Made by a program: the position numbers and the translations under genes
In this document: positions 56,764-64,000 of the stretch, piece after piece
How positions within the stretch are numbered: the stretch's first letter is position 1
Layout: the number at the start of each line of letters is the position of its first letter
Assembly: GCA_002700095.1 (NCBI GenBank)
Contig: PACL01000064.1
Location: forward strand, 49,990 to 113,989
From: Fulvimarina sp.
GTDB taxonomy: Bacteria; Pseudomonadota; Alphaproteobacteria; Rhizobiales; Rhizobiaceae
Length of the DNA stretch: 64,000 nucleotides
Direction of reading: 5' to 3'
Notes under the pieces: generated by a model
What the model saw: only the letters and a program-made list of their open reading frames with translations
Told to the model about the DNA's origin: nothing
The model's database searches: none

Positions 56764-57249
56764 ATGACCATCGCCGTCGGCGACAAAATCCCGAACGCCA
56801 CCGTCAAGACCCGCACCGATGACGGCCCGGCCGACCTTTCGACCGGCGACATCTTCGCCGGCAAGACGGTCGTGCTCTTCGGCGTTCCCGGCGCCTTCAC
56901 GCCGACCTGCTCGATGAACCACCTGCCGGGCTTCCTCACCCACAACGACGAGTTCCGCGAAAAGGGCGTCGACACCATCGCCGTCGTCGCGGTCAACGAC
57001 ATCTTCGTAATGGGCGCCTGGGAGAAGTCCAGCGAGGCGTCGGGCAAGATCCTCTTCCTCTCCGACGGCAACGGCGAGCTCACCAAGGCGCTCGGTCTCG
57101 ACATCGACCTGTCCGTCGCCGGCCTCGGCACGCGCTCCAAGCGCTATTCGATGCTGGTCGAGGACAGCGTCGTGAAGCAGCTCAACATCGAGGAGAGCCC
57201 CGGCCAGGCCGACAAGTCCAGCGCCGAGGCCCTGCTCGAGCAGATGTGA
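56764..57249 (+). CDS. Peroxiredoxin of the Prx5 type
   Basis: A 161-residue thiol peroxidase that reduces hydrogen peroxide and organic peroxides. The peroxidatic Cys is in VPGAFTPTCSMNHLPGF, with Thr and Pro of the PxxxTxxC motif; no second Cys in the sequence, so it is a one-Cys type that needs an external thiol such as glutathione. VAVNDIFVMGAWEK is typical of Prx5. It follows the DsbD-N gene and is convergent with the M42 peptidase. Confidence 0.94.
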   Translation: MTIAVGDKIPNATVKTRTDDGPADLSTGDIFAGKTVVLFGVPGAFTPTCSMNHLPGFLTHNDEFREKGVDTIAVVAVNDIFVMGAWEKSSEASGKILFLSDGNGELTKALGLDIDLSVAGLGTRSKRYSMLVEDSVVKQLNIEESPGQADKSSAEALLEQM

Positions 57250-57378
57250 GAAGCAGCGGTCGGCCGGGATCGCCGACCGCCACCTCGCCTTTCGTCAGTC
57301 CGGCGGTCCAGGCGAACTGGTCGCTGGCCGCCCACTTGAGAACGGCGGGCCGGCCCGGCAGAGGCCGGGCCGATGCCA

Positions 57379-58416
57379 TCAATGCGCGGCGACGAACGCC
57401 GTCAGGATCTCCCGCGCCGCCTGAAGGTCGCGCTTGTCGATCATCTCGGCGACGGTATGGATGTAGCGCGTGCCGACGACGATGCCGATCGCCCGTGCGC
57501 CGATGCCGGCCTGCTGCGCCGCCGCGCCGTCCTGCCCGCCCTTGGCAAGGATGGTGCGCTGGCAGGCGATGCCCTTCTCCTTCGCCAGCGCCTCGATCTC
57601 CTTGACCAGCGCATAGTCGGCGATGAAGGACCCGTCCTTCATGTGCAGGCCGAAGCCCGCTCCGTGGACCGTGGTGCGGTCCTTCTCCGGCACGCCCGGC
57701 GTGTCGCAGGCGAGCGTCGTGTCGACGCCGATGGCGATGTCCGGCGCGACGCCATAGGAGGCGGTCTTGGCGCCGCGCAGCCCGACCTCCTCCTGGGCGG
57801 TGAAGGCGACGGTCAGCTCGCAATCGTGGGACAGGCCCTCCTCGACGAGTTTGCGGACCGCTTCCAGGCCAAGCCAGCAGGCGATGCGGTTGTCGAGGGC
57901 CTTGGAGACGATCTTCTCGCCCATCTCCTCGAAGGGCTCGTTCATCACGACATAGTCGCCGACCTGGATCCTCTCCTTCGCCGCTGCGCCGAGACCGGTG
58001 TCGACGACGAACTCGTTCGGCTCCGGCATCTTCTTGCGCTCTTCCGGCGACTGGATGTGGATCGGCTTGCCCTCGGCGTTCATCACGCCCTTGATGTCGC
58101 CCTCGTCGGTGCAGACGAGGACGCGGCGCGAGAACAGATTGCGCGGATCGAAGCCGCCCACCGGATCGACATGGACGAAGCCCTTGTCGGTGACGTGGGA
58201 GACGAGAAAGCCGATCTCGTCCATGTGGCAGAGGAGCAGCAGCTTCTCCGGCTTCTCTCCCTTGCCCTTGCGGGTGCAGATCAGCGAGCCGAGCGCGTCG
58301 GTGCGGATGTCGTCGAAGAGGCCCTTCGCCTCCGCCTCGATCAGCGCCCGCACGCGGGTCTCGCGGCCGGGCACGCCGGGTGTCTCGCAGAGGCGCTTGA
58401 GAAGGTCGAGATTCAT
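57379..58416 (-). CDS. M42-family metallopeptidase (glutamyl aminopeptidase type)
   Basis: A 345-residue cytoplasmic dinuclear metallopeptidase. LLCHMDEIGFLVSHVTDKG supplies the first metal ligand; KALDNRIACW the bridging Asp; TAQEEVGLRGAKTA the catalytic and ligand Glu pair; GVDTTLACD and YIHTVAEMID complete the site. Family members (FrvX/YsdC/PepA-like) cut N-terminal residues from peptides. Start at ATG 58416. Separate from the rnhA run by 165 bases. Confidence 0.92.
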   Translation of the reverse strand: MNLDLLKRLCETPGVPGRETRVRALIEAEAKGLFDDIRTDALGSLICTRKGKGEKPEKLLLLCHMDEIGFLVSHVTDKGFVHVDPVGGFDPRNLFSRRVLVCTDEGDIKGVMNAEGKPIHIQSPEERKKMPEPNEFVVDTGLGAAAKERIQVGDYVVMNEPFEEMGEKIVSKALDNRIACWLGLEAVRKLVEEGLSHDCELTVAFTAQEEVGLRGAKTASYGVAPDIAIGVDTTLACDTPGVPEKDRTTVHGAGFGLHMKDGSFIADYALVKEIEALAKEKGIACQRTILAKGGQDGAAAQQAGIGARAIGIVVGTRYIHTVAEMIDKRDLQAAREILTAFVAAH

Positions 58417-58581
58417 GGAAAATCCTGTTGTTTGACAATGCAGCCGGCGGCGGGAGCAGCCGGCCTATCAATTTGCATCACGGGAGTATCGCTGGGGTCC
58501 GCGACCCAGAGTGTTTTCGCTTTTTGGCCAGTTCGCGTGGTCGCGACGGTCGGCTCGGACCCGCCTGAGCGGTTCCCTGGA

Positions 58582-58677
58582 TCAGCGGGAACTGCTGGCG
58601 AAGTAGACCGTCACGAGGGCAAGCGTGAGAATGCCGAACGGGTAGAGCAGCATCAGCCAGACGTCGGGATTGGTCAT
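58582..58677 (-). CDS. 31-residue single-span membrane protein
   Basis: MTNPDVWLMLLYPFGILTLA begins a 31-residue product with a single membrane segment ending in YFASSSR. The ATG overlaps the stop of the preceding small gene (ATGA), so it is translationally coupled to it. The composition is clearly that of a membrane peptide, not of chance frame. Function unknown; possibly a small subunit or regulator of a membrane complex. Confidence 0.6.
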   Translation of the reverse strand: MTNPDVWLMLLYPFGILTLALVTVYFASSSR

Positions 58678-58959
58678 TTTCGTAGCTCTCTTCTGAGATA
58701 CGTTCTCGTTCCCGAATGTATGGCGCCTGAGGCAACGAAGCAAACGATGCTGATCAGAGCGCGCACCCATCCCTCACCGGACGGCGGCTGGGCGACGAGG
58801 AACGAATTGAGGATAGGTGCGACGCCGCCCACGACTGCGAGCCCGACGGCCAAGCCATTCAGAAAAGTCGCCGTCAGCTTGGCCACCTCACGATCGGCAT
58901 CGGCTGCATTGTCGCGGTTCTTGGGGGACTCCCAGCCCTTCGTTCGTCGGCAGCGTCAT
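58674..58959 (-). pseudogene. Small two-span membrane protein with probable frameshift
   Basis: The frame ending at 58674 codes for two membrane segments (FLNGLAVGLAVVGGVAPIL; GWVRALISIVCFVASGAI) and a basic tail RTYLRRELRK. It can start at GTG 58886 (70 residues), but no ribosome binding site fits there. Another frame has ATG 58959 (MTLPTNEG) behind a GAGAGG site, and removing one G from the run at 58936-58938 joins them as MTLPTNEG-WESPKNRDNAAD then REVAKLTATFLNG, a natural 94-residue protein. It lies 14 bases after rnhA and overlaps the 31-residue gene. Mutation or sequencing error cannot be told apart. Confidence 0.6.
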
Positions 58960-58973
58960 CTCGCCTGCCTCTC

Positions 58974-59435
58974 TCAGCCGGCGCGCTTCCTCTTGAACGG
59001 TTCCATCCCGGCCCGTGCCAACTCGTCAGCCCGCTCGTTTTCCGCATGGCCGGCATGGCCGCGGACCCAGTGGAAAGTGACGTCGTGGCGGTCCTTTTCG
59101 GCTTCCAGCTGCTGCCAGAGCTCGACATTCTTCACCGGCTTGCCGTCGGCAGTCCGCCAGCCCTTCTTCTTCCAGCCGAAGATCCATTTGGTGATGCCAT
59201 CGCGCATGTAGTTCGAATCCGAATAGAGATCGACGGCGCAGGCCCGGTTCAGGGCCTTCAGCGCCGAGATCGCCGCCAGAAGCTCCATCCGGTTGTTGGT
59301 GGTGTCAGGCTCGCCGCCCTTCAACTCCTTCTCCTGGCCGCGGAAGCGCAGGATTGCGCCCCAGCCGCCGGGGCCGGGATTGCCCGAACAGGCCCCGTCG
59401 GTGAAGATCTCGACGCGTTCGCCGCTCTCGCTCAT
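58974..59435 (-). CDS. rnhA: Ribonuclease HI
   Basis: A 153-residue nuclease that removes RNA from RNA-DNA hybrids. All catalytic acids are present: [38 protein letters not shown] and [15 protein letters not shown]. The ATG overlaps the thrB stop (ATGA). ispH-thrB-rnhA is a standard run in this order. Confidence 0.97.
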   Translation of the reverse strand: MSESGERVEIFTDGACSGNPGPGGWGAILRFRGQEKELKGGEPDTTNNRMELLAAISALKALNRACAVDLYSDSNYMRDGITKWIFGWKKKGWRTADGKPVKNVELWQQLEAEKDRHDVTFHWVRGHAGHAENERADELARAGMEPFKRKRAG

Positions 59436-60430
59436 GAAAGTCCCTTCGTCGGCTCCGTCACCGCCGCCTTCTCCAGCCCGTATTCCGAGGCATCGCGCAC
59501 GCCCCGGTGGAAGCGCAGTTTCTTCAGATACTCCCGCGGATCCTTCTTGGTGACGAAGCTGTCGTCCGGCACGTTCAGCCAATCGTACAGCCGCGTCAGC
59601 ATGAAGCGCATCGCGGCGCCCCGGCAGAGCAGCGGCAGGCTGTCATATTCCGCCGCTTCGAGCGGCCGCACCGAGGCGTAGCCCGACATCAGCGCCCGGC
59701 CCTTGGTGACGTTGTAGCTGCCGTCCTGCTCGAAGCACCAGGCCGAGAGCGTGATGGCGAGGTCGTAGGCGAGGAGGTCGTTGCAGGCGAAGTAGAAGTC
59801 GATGAGGCCCGACAGCTGCCCGGACAGGAAGAAGACGTTGTCGGGAAAGAGGTCGGCATGGATGACGCCGGCGGGAAGCCCGGCTGGCCACTGCGCCTCG
59901 AAATGCGAGAGTTCCGCCTCGATCTCGGCCGACAGTCCCGGCTCGACCTCGTCGGCGCGCCCGCCGCAGCTCTCGTAGAGCGGGCGCCAGTCGGCCGGAG
60001 ACAGGCCGTTGCGCCGCGTCAGCTCAAAGTCCGCGGCGCTGCCGTGCATGCGGGCAAGCGCTACGCCGACGGCGCGGCAGTGGTCTGGGCTTGGGCGCCG
60101 CGTCCACATGCCGTCGAGAAAGGTAAAGACCGCCGCAGGCCGACCCGCCAGTTCGCCGAGGGCATTGCCGTCCCGGTCATGGACCGGCAGCGGGCAGGAC
60201 AGGCCGCGTTCCGCCAGATGCTCCATCAGCCCGACGAAGAACGGCAGGTCGCCGCGATTGACCCGCTTCTCGTAGAGGGTGAGGATGTAGGTGCCGCCGG
60301 TGGTGCGCAGCAGGAAGTTGGAATTTTCCACCCCCTCGGCGATCCCCTTGTAGCTGGCGAGATCACCGAGATCGTAGCGATCGAGGAAGGCGGCGAGCTG
60401 CGGCTCGGTGACGTCGGTGTAGACGGCCAA
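59432..60430 (-). CDS. thrB: Homoserine kinase (ThrB type II)
   Basis: A 332-residue kinase of the aminoglycoside phosphotransferase fold (not GHMP), phosphorylating homoserine for threonine synthesis. [21 protein letters not shown] is the N-lobe; [14 protein letters not shown] is the catalytic loop (HxDxxxxN) and [10 protein letters not shown] the metal-binding Asp. It begins 2 bases after the ispH stop and overlaps rnhA, so the three are one unit. Confidence 0.96.
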   Translation of the reverse strand: MAVYTDVTEPQLAAFLDRYDLGDLASYKGIAEGVENSNFLLRTTGGTYILTLYEKRVNRGDLPFFVGLMEHLAERGLSCPLPVHDRDGNALGELAGRPAAVFTFLDGMWTRRPSPDHCRAVGVALARMHGSAADFELTRRNGLSPADWRPLYESCGGRADEVEPGLSAEIEAELSHFEAQWPAGLPAGVIHADLFPDNVFFLSGQLSGLIDFYFACNDLLAYDLAITLSAWCFEQDGSYNVTKGRALMSGYASVRPLEAAEYDSLPLLCRGAAMRFMLTRLYDWLNVPDDSFVTKKDPREYLKKLRFHRGVRDASEYGLEKAAVTEPTKGLS

Positions 60431-60432
60431 GT

Positions 60433-61443
60433 TCAGGCTCCGCCGTTGACGAAGGCCATGTCGGCGCTCGTCAGGGGAACGTCGCGCAAGGCGCGCATCA
60501 CCGGGAAGTTCTCGTTCTCCTCGACGGTCTGCACCAGTTCGACCGAAACATCGAAGCGTTCGCGAAGCGCCGAAATGATCGCATCGACCAGGACTTCCGG
60601 CGCCGAGGCCCCGGCCGACATGCCGACCACCGGCGTGTCACCGGAAAGCGCATCGAACGGGATCTCCTGCGGTCCCTGAACGAGCACGCCCTTGGCCGAT
60701 CCCGCCTTTTCGGCCACTTCGACGAGGCGCTTGGAATTGGAGGAATTCGGCGCCCCCACGATCAGGAAGAGGGACGTACCCAGCGCCGAGGCCTTCACCG
60801 CCTCCTGGCGGTTGGTCGTCGCATAGCAGATCGATTCCGAAGACGGCGCCGTCATCGCCGGAAATTTCGCCTGGAGTGCCGCAACGATGTCCGCGGTGTC
60901 GTCCAGCGACAGCGTCGTCTGGGTGACGAAGCCGAGCGCCAGCGGATCCTCCGGCTCGAAGTTAGCGACGTCCGCGACCGTCTCGATCAGGCTGACGGTG
61001 CCGGGAGCAAGCTGGCCCATCGTGCCGACCACCTCGGGATGTCCGCGATGGCCGATCAGCACGACGTGGCGGCCGCGTTTCACGTGCAGCATCGCCTGCT
61101 TGTGAACCTTGGAGACCAGCGGGCAGGTGGCGTCGAGATAGAGCATCTCGCGCTCGGCTGCCGCCGCCGGCACCGATTTCGGCACGCCATGGGCGGAGAA
61201 CACCACCGGCTGGCCGTCGTCGGGGATGTCGTCGAGCTCCTTGACGAAGATCGCGCCCATGTCGCGCAGGCCGTCGACGACGTATTTGTTATGGACGATC
61301 TCGTGCCGGACATAGACCGGCGCGCCGTATTTCTTCAGCGCCAGAACAACGATCTGGATCGCCCGGTCGACGCCCGCGCAGAAGCCGCGCGGCTCGCACA
61401 GGCGCAGGGTCAGCTTCGGCTTCGTCGGCTCCAGAAGGGACAC
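60433..61443 (-). CDS. ispH: 4-hydroxy-3-methylbut-2-enyl diphosphate reductase
   Basis: A 336-residue iron-sulfur enzyme making IPP and DMAPP in the last step of the MEP isoprenoid route. The three cluster Cys are in [23 protein letters not shown] and [11 protein letters not shown]. Catalytic Glu is in EIVHNKYVV and the HGVPKSVP loop is intact. GTG 61443 is the start. It precedes thrB and rnhA. Confidence 0.97.
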   Translation of the reverse strand: MSLLEPTKPKLTLRLCEPRGFCAGVDRAIQIVVLALKKYGAPVYVRHEIVHNKYVVDGLRDMGAIFVKELDDIPDDGQPVVFSAHGVPKSVPAAAAEREMLYLDATCPLVSKVHKQAMLHVKRGRHVVLIGHRGHPEVVGTMGQLAPGTVSLIETVADVANFEPEDPLALGFVTQTTLSLDDTADIVAALQAKFPAMTAPSSESICYATTNRQEAVKASALGTSLFLIVGAPNSSNSKRLVEVAEKAGSAKGVLVQGPQEIPFDALSGDTPVVGMSAGASAPEVLVDAIISALRERFDVSVELVQTVEENENFPVMRALRDVPLTSADMAFVNGGA

Positions 61444-61575
61444 GAATTCTCCAACGCGGGTCGGTGGTCTGTCGGCGGGCGGTCTGTCGGCGGTCGGCGG
61501 CTGTCCGGTCGGCCAGCGGCGCCGTTGCGAAGGCTTCAGCCGACGGCCCGAATGAAGGCATCCCGGCCCGGCCTG

Positions 61576-62433
61576 TCAAGCGCGGCCGCGATATCGCCGC
61601 ACGATCATCATGCCGGTCATCACCACCAGGACAAGGCAGATGCCGTACCATGTGACGACATATTGCAGGTGATTGTTGGGAAGCGACACCACCGTCGTGC
61701 CGCCGACCGGCCAGCCGCCCTCTGCGCGCCCGGGCCCGGCGGCGACGAGGAAAGGGACCAGCCGGGCACCCTCGGCGAGGGGCACCCCCTCGGCCATCAC
61801 CGGCAGGTCCTGCCAGAAGAAGGTGTCCTTGGCCGGCTCGTTCTCCGGGGTGAAATAGCCGGGCTTCTCCGTCGGCGCCGCCCGGGCGAGGCCGGTGACG
61901 GTCACCTCCTCTTCCGGCTGGCCGGCGCGCCGCCTGTCCGGATCGCGCATGTCGTAGGGCACGAAGCCGCGATTGACGAAGACGACGTCGCCGTTCTCGA
62001 GCCTCAGCGGCGCGTAGACGTTCCATCCTGCCTGGCCCTCGAAGGTCGAGAGGAAATAGCGCTCGTGCTCGTTGAGGAACCGGCCCGTCACGGTGACGGG
62101 CGTGTAGTCGATCGGCTCGCCCGCTGCGAAGCGGGTCTTAAGCGCAGCGAGGTCGATGGGCTCGGCATGGATGCGGCTGTCGATCTCGGCGATCAGCGCG
62201 TCCTTCCAGTAGAGGCGCTCCAGCTGCCAGGTGCCGAGGGCAAAGAGGATCGCGATGCCGACGAGGCAGAAGCCCAGCGCCAGGGCGAACCGCCCGCGGC
62301 CCATGCGCGGCTCGCCCGTGGCAGCGACGTCGCTGTCGGATCCGCCCGCGATGGGACCCGTGTTCGCGGGTCCGGCGCCTTGCCGCAGAGCGTCGCCGCG
62401 GCCCTCGCTCGGGGTCGTTGCTCCCTTGCTCAT
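61576..62433 (-). CDS. SURF1-family cytochrome oxidase assembly protein
   Basis: A 285-residue membrane protein that aids heme a insertion into the aa3-type oxidase. One membrane segment is near the N-terminus (FALALGFCLVGIAILFALG, ending WQLERLYWK) and one near the C-terminus (YGICLVLVVMTGMMIV). FVPYDMRDPDRR and NNHLQYVVTWY are family signatures. AGGGG precedes ATG 62433, 7 bases after the DUF983 stop. The N-terminal 45 residues are Gly/Ser/Ala-rich. Confidence 0.93.
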   Translation of the reverse strand: MSKGATTPSEGRGDALRQGAGPANTGPIAGGSDSDVAATGEPRMGRGRFALALGFCLVGIAILFALGTWQLERLYWKDALIAEIDSRIHAEPIDLAALKTRFAAGEPIDYTPVTVTGRFLNEHERYFLSTFEGQAGWNVYAPLRLENGDVVFVNRGFVPYDMRDPDRRRAGQPEEEVTVTGLARAAPTEKPGYFTPENEPAKDTFFWQDLPVMAEGVPLAEGARLVPFLVAAGPGRAEGGWPVGGTTVVSLPNNHLQYVVTWYGICLVLVVMTGMMIVRRYRGRA

Positions 62434-62440
62434 CGGCCCC

Positions 62441-62839
62441 TCACTCGCCCCGCTCGCCGGCATCCTCGAGGCGGCCCTCGGCGGCGCGGTTACGATATTG
62501 CAGGCCGATCATCGTGCCCTTGAGAAGCCGCAGCAGCGGCAAGGCGAGAATGAGCGTCAGCGGCAGCCACAACAGGAAATGCACCCAGAGCGGCGGCGCG
62601 ACGCTGACCTCCATCCACAAAGCGAGACCGCATACGACGAAGCCGATGATCAGGATGACGAAGACTGCCGGCCCGTCGCCGGAATCGGCAAAGGCGTAGT
62701 CGAGGTCGCAATGGCTGCACCGCTTGCGCAGCGACAGGAAGCCCGCGAACAGCCGGCCCTCGCCGCAGCGTGGGCAGCGGCCGCGCGTCGCCGCCTTCAC
62801 CGGATCGGCCTCGGCGTGGAATGCCCTGTCCTCGGCCAT
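62441..62839 (-). CDS. DUF983 membrane protein
   Basis: A 132-residue protein with a zinc-ribbon-like start (RGRCPRCGEGRLFAGFLSLR then CSHCDLDY) and two membrane segments (VFVILIIGFVVCGLALWME; LWLPLTLILALPLLRLL). This family regularly lies between coxC and SURF1 genes in alphaproteobacteria and probably helps oxidase assembly, but its role is not established. It ends 7 bases before the SURF1 start. Confidence 0.92.
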   Translation of the reverse strand: MAEDRAFHAEADPVKAATRGRCPRCGEGRLFAGFLSLRKRCSHCDLDYAFADSGDGPAVFVILIIGFVVCGLALWMEVSVAPPLWVHFLLWLPLTLILALPLLRLLKGTMIGLQYRNRAAEGRLEDAGERGE

Positions 62840-62861
62840 TACCGATATCCCTTCAAACGAA

Positions 62862-62926
62862 GAAGGCGGCGGGAGAGGCCGCGCCGCCTTCGTGATCGTC
62901 ACCGGAGCTGGCGGCTCGGCCGCCAG
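62862..62926 (-). terminator. Two hairpins between coxC and DUF983
   Basis: A perfect 8-bp stem CTGGCGGC/GCCGCCAG (62908-62926, loop TCG) and a 10-bp stem GAAGGCGGCG/CGCCGCCTTC (62862-62871 with 62882-62891) follow the coxC stop. A weak T-containing tract follows on the minus strand. They could reduce read-through from coxC into the assembly genes. Confidence 0.45.
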
Positions 62927-62940
62927 CGATCATTGCGGAC

Positions 62941-63819
62941 TCAGGCGTCGAAGACCGGAGCGCCCCAGCCACCCCAGACATAGACGGCAAAGAACAGGAA
63001 CAGCCAGACGACGTCGACGAAGTGCCAGTACCAGGCGGCCGCCTCGAACCCGAAGTGCTTCTCCGGCGTGAACTGCCCCGACATGGCGCGGATCAGGCAG
63101 ACGACGAGGAAGATCGTTCCGATCAGGACGTGGAAGCCGTGGAAGCCCGTCGCCATGAAGAAGGTCGAGCCATAGATCGAGCCCGAGAACGCAAACGGCG
63201 CGTGGGCGTATTCGATATACTGGACGTAGGAAAAGATGACGCCGAGCACCACGGTCAAGGCGAGACCAAGCTTCAGGCTCTTGCGGTCGTTGTGCAGCAG
63301 GGCGTGATGGGCCCAGGTCACCGTCGTGCCGGAGAGCAGCAGCGTGATCGTGTTGAACAGCGGCAGATGCAGCGGGTCGAGCACCTCGATGCCGACCGGC
63401 GGCCATTGCCCGCCGAGGACCTGCATCCGCTCCGCCTGGATCGCCTCGTTGGGAAACAGGCTGGCGTCGAAGAAGGCCCAGAACCAGGCGACGAAGAACA
63501 TCACCTCGGAGGCGATGAACATGATCATGCCGTAGCGCAGATGCAGCGACACGACGCGGGTGTGAGCGCCTTCCTGGCCCTCCTTGATCGTGTCGGACCA
63601 CCACGCATACATGACGTAGAGCACGATCGCGAGGCCGAGGAGGAAGATCCACGGCGTGGCAAGGTTGAGGCCGAAGAGAACGAACTCGGCGCCGCTGTTC
63701 CAGCGCATCAGGGAGACGGCGCCGATCATCATGATCAGCGCGCCGACCGACGCTACGAACGGCCAGGGGCTCGGATCGATGATGTGATAGTCGTGTTTCT
63801 TTGCGTGCGCGTCCGCCAT
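62941..63819 (-). CDS. coxC: Cytochrome c oxidase subunit III
   Basis: A 292-residue integral membrane subunit of the aa3-type oxidase with seven predicted segments. HIIDPSPWPFVASVGALI starts the family; LRYGMIMFIASEVMFFVAWFWAFF carries the conserved Glu, and TGFHGFHVLIGTIFL and AAWYWHFVDVVWLFLF are later signatures. The probable ctaG gene lies upstream and DUF983, SURF1 and ispH downstream, a usual order. Confidence 0.97.
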   Translation of the reverse strand: MADAHAKKHDYHIIDPSPWPFVASVGALIMMIGAVSLMRWNSGAEFVLFGLNLATPWIFLLGLAIVLYVMYAWWSDTIKEGQEGAHTRVVSLHLRYGMIMFIASEVMFFVAWFWAFFDASLFPNEAIQAERMQVLGGQWPPVGIEVLDPLHLPLFNTITLLLSGTTVTWAHHALLHNDRKSLKLGLALTVVLGVIFSYVQYIEYAHAPFAFSGSIYGSTFFMATGFHGFHVLIGTIFLVVCLIRAMSGQFTPEKHFGFEAAAWYWHFVDVVWLFLFFAVYVWGGWGAPVFDA

Positions 63820-63925
63820 GGCTCTCCCCGCTGTCTCCCACTCACCTGCCTGAACCGTCTCTACCCCAGCGGACCGAGGGATTCCAGCATTCTCGTCGCG
63901 CCGCCCCGACGGAGCCGCGCCATCG

Positions 63926-64000
63926 TCAACTATCTGTTCCCGCGCCTTGCGAGCCCGGCTTCGGCGCGGCCACCACCGGTGCCGGATCGTCCACCGGGAA
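63926..64000 (-). CDS. ctaG: C-terminal end of a probable CtaG assembly protein (partial)
   Basis: The last 24 codons of a minus-strand frame running off the window: FPVDDPAPVVAAPKPG and a short tail, with TGA at 63928-63926. The FP(V/A)xxP ending and a position just upstream of coxC are those of CtaG, which delivers copper to subunit I. The fragment is too short to prove this; context is the main argument. Confidence 0.5.
   Translation of the reverse strand, partial: FPVDDPAPVVAAPKPGSQGAGTDS

Noticed and set aside
58974-59582. Longer N-terminus for ribonuclease HI
   Set aside because: The extra 49 residues overlap thrB and precede the normal family start; the ATGA overlap at 59435 is the natural start.

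Overview
This is a GC-rich chromosomal segment of an alphaproteobacterium, most likely order Hyphomicrobiales (Rhizobiales), perhaps near Aurantimonadaceae. The order rests on gene order (coxC, DUF983, SURF1, ispH, thrB, rnhA in one run; thrC followed by an M16 peptidase), a CcrM-type methyltransferase, and intergenic palindromes of a style I associate with rhizobial genomes. The family is a guess. No rRNA, insertion sequence, prophage or CRISPR array is visible; one tRNA-Leu is present.

Layout. 1-510: the 3' end of a colicin E5-like RNase gene, broken by a frameshift, with a small putative immunity gene. 529-5150: aspS and a GGDEF/EAL protein. 5593-8870: preA and preT (reductive pyrimidine degradation), separated by an antisense hicBA toxin-antitoxin pair. 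9211-9987: a glutaredoxin-membrane fusion. 10063-19776: a lanthanide-type alcohol oxidation locus: xoxF, xoxG, xoxJ and a CxxCW protein on the minus strand; a metallo-beta-lactamase-fold protein and a SoxYZ-like carrier on the plus strand; then SRPBCC, beta-propeller and cysteine-motif proteins on the minus strand. No pqq biosynthesis gene is in the window, so PQQ must come from elsewhere. 20138-22794: two acyl-CoA dehydrogenases separated by a palindromic repeat. 22929-29092: an RND efflux adaptor/pump pair and a gamma-glutamyltransferase. 29289-34938: a PAS-PAS-GGDEF protein, ilvA, a possible 38-residue lipoprotein, adenine deaminase and tRNA-Leu.

35099-43757: a small hypothetical gene, sdhB, an App1-type phosphatase, a glycosyltransferase-like gene, a second cysteine-motif protein, a TPR-methyltransferase, pyroglutamyl peptidase, cspA and ccrM. 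44016-54387: a HAD hydrolase, a PAS-PAS chemoreceptor split by a frameshift, a lipoprotein, thrC, an M16 peptidase, a GNAT acetyltransferase and a 7TM GGDEF/EAL protein. 54804-57249: yqgE, a DsbD-N domain protein and a peroxiredoxin. 57379-64000, all minus strand: an M42 peptidase, two tiny membrane proteins (one apparently frameshifted), rnhA, thrB, ispH, SURF1, DUF983, coxC and the C-terminus of a probable ctaG. The last block joins cytochrome oxidase assembly, isoprenoid synthesis and threonine synthesis; thrC sits separately at 47.7 kb.

Three coding regions carry apparent frameshifts (about 105, 45,845 and 58,937). The most interesting material is the toxin/immunity remnant, the xox locus with its paired upstream repeats, a C...CxC...C periplasmic family present twice, and several very small genes.
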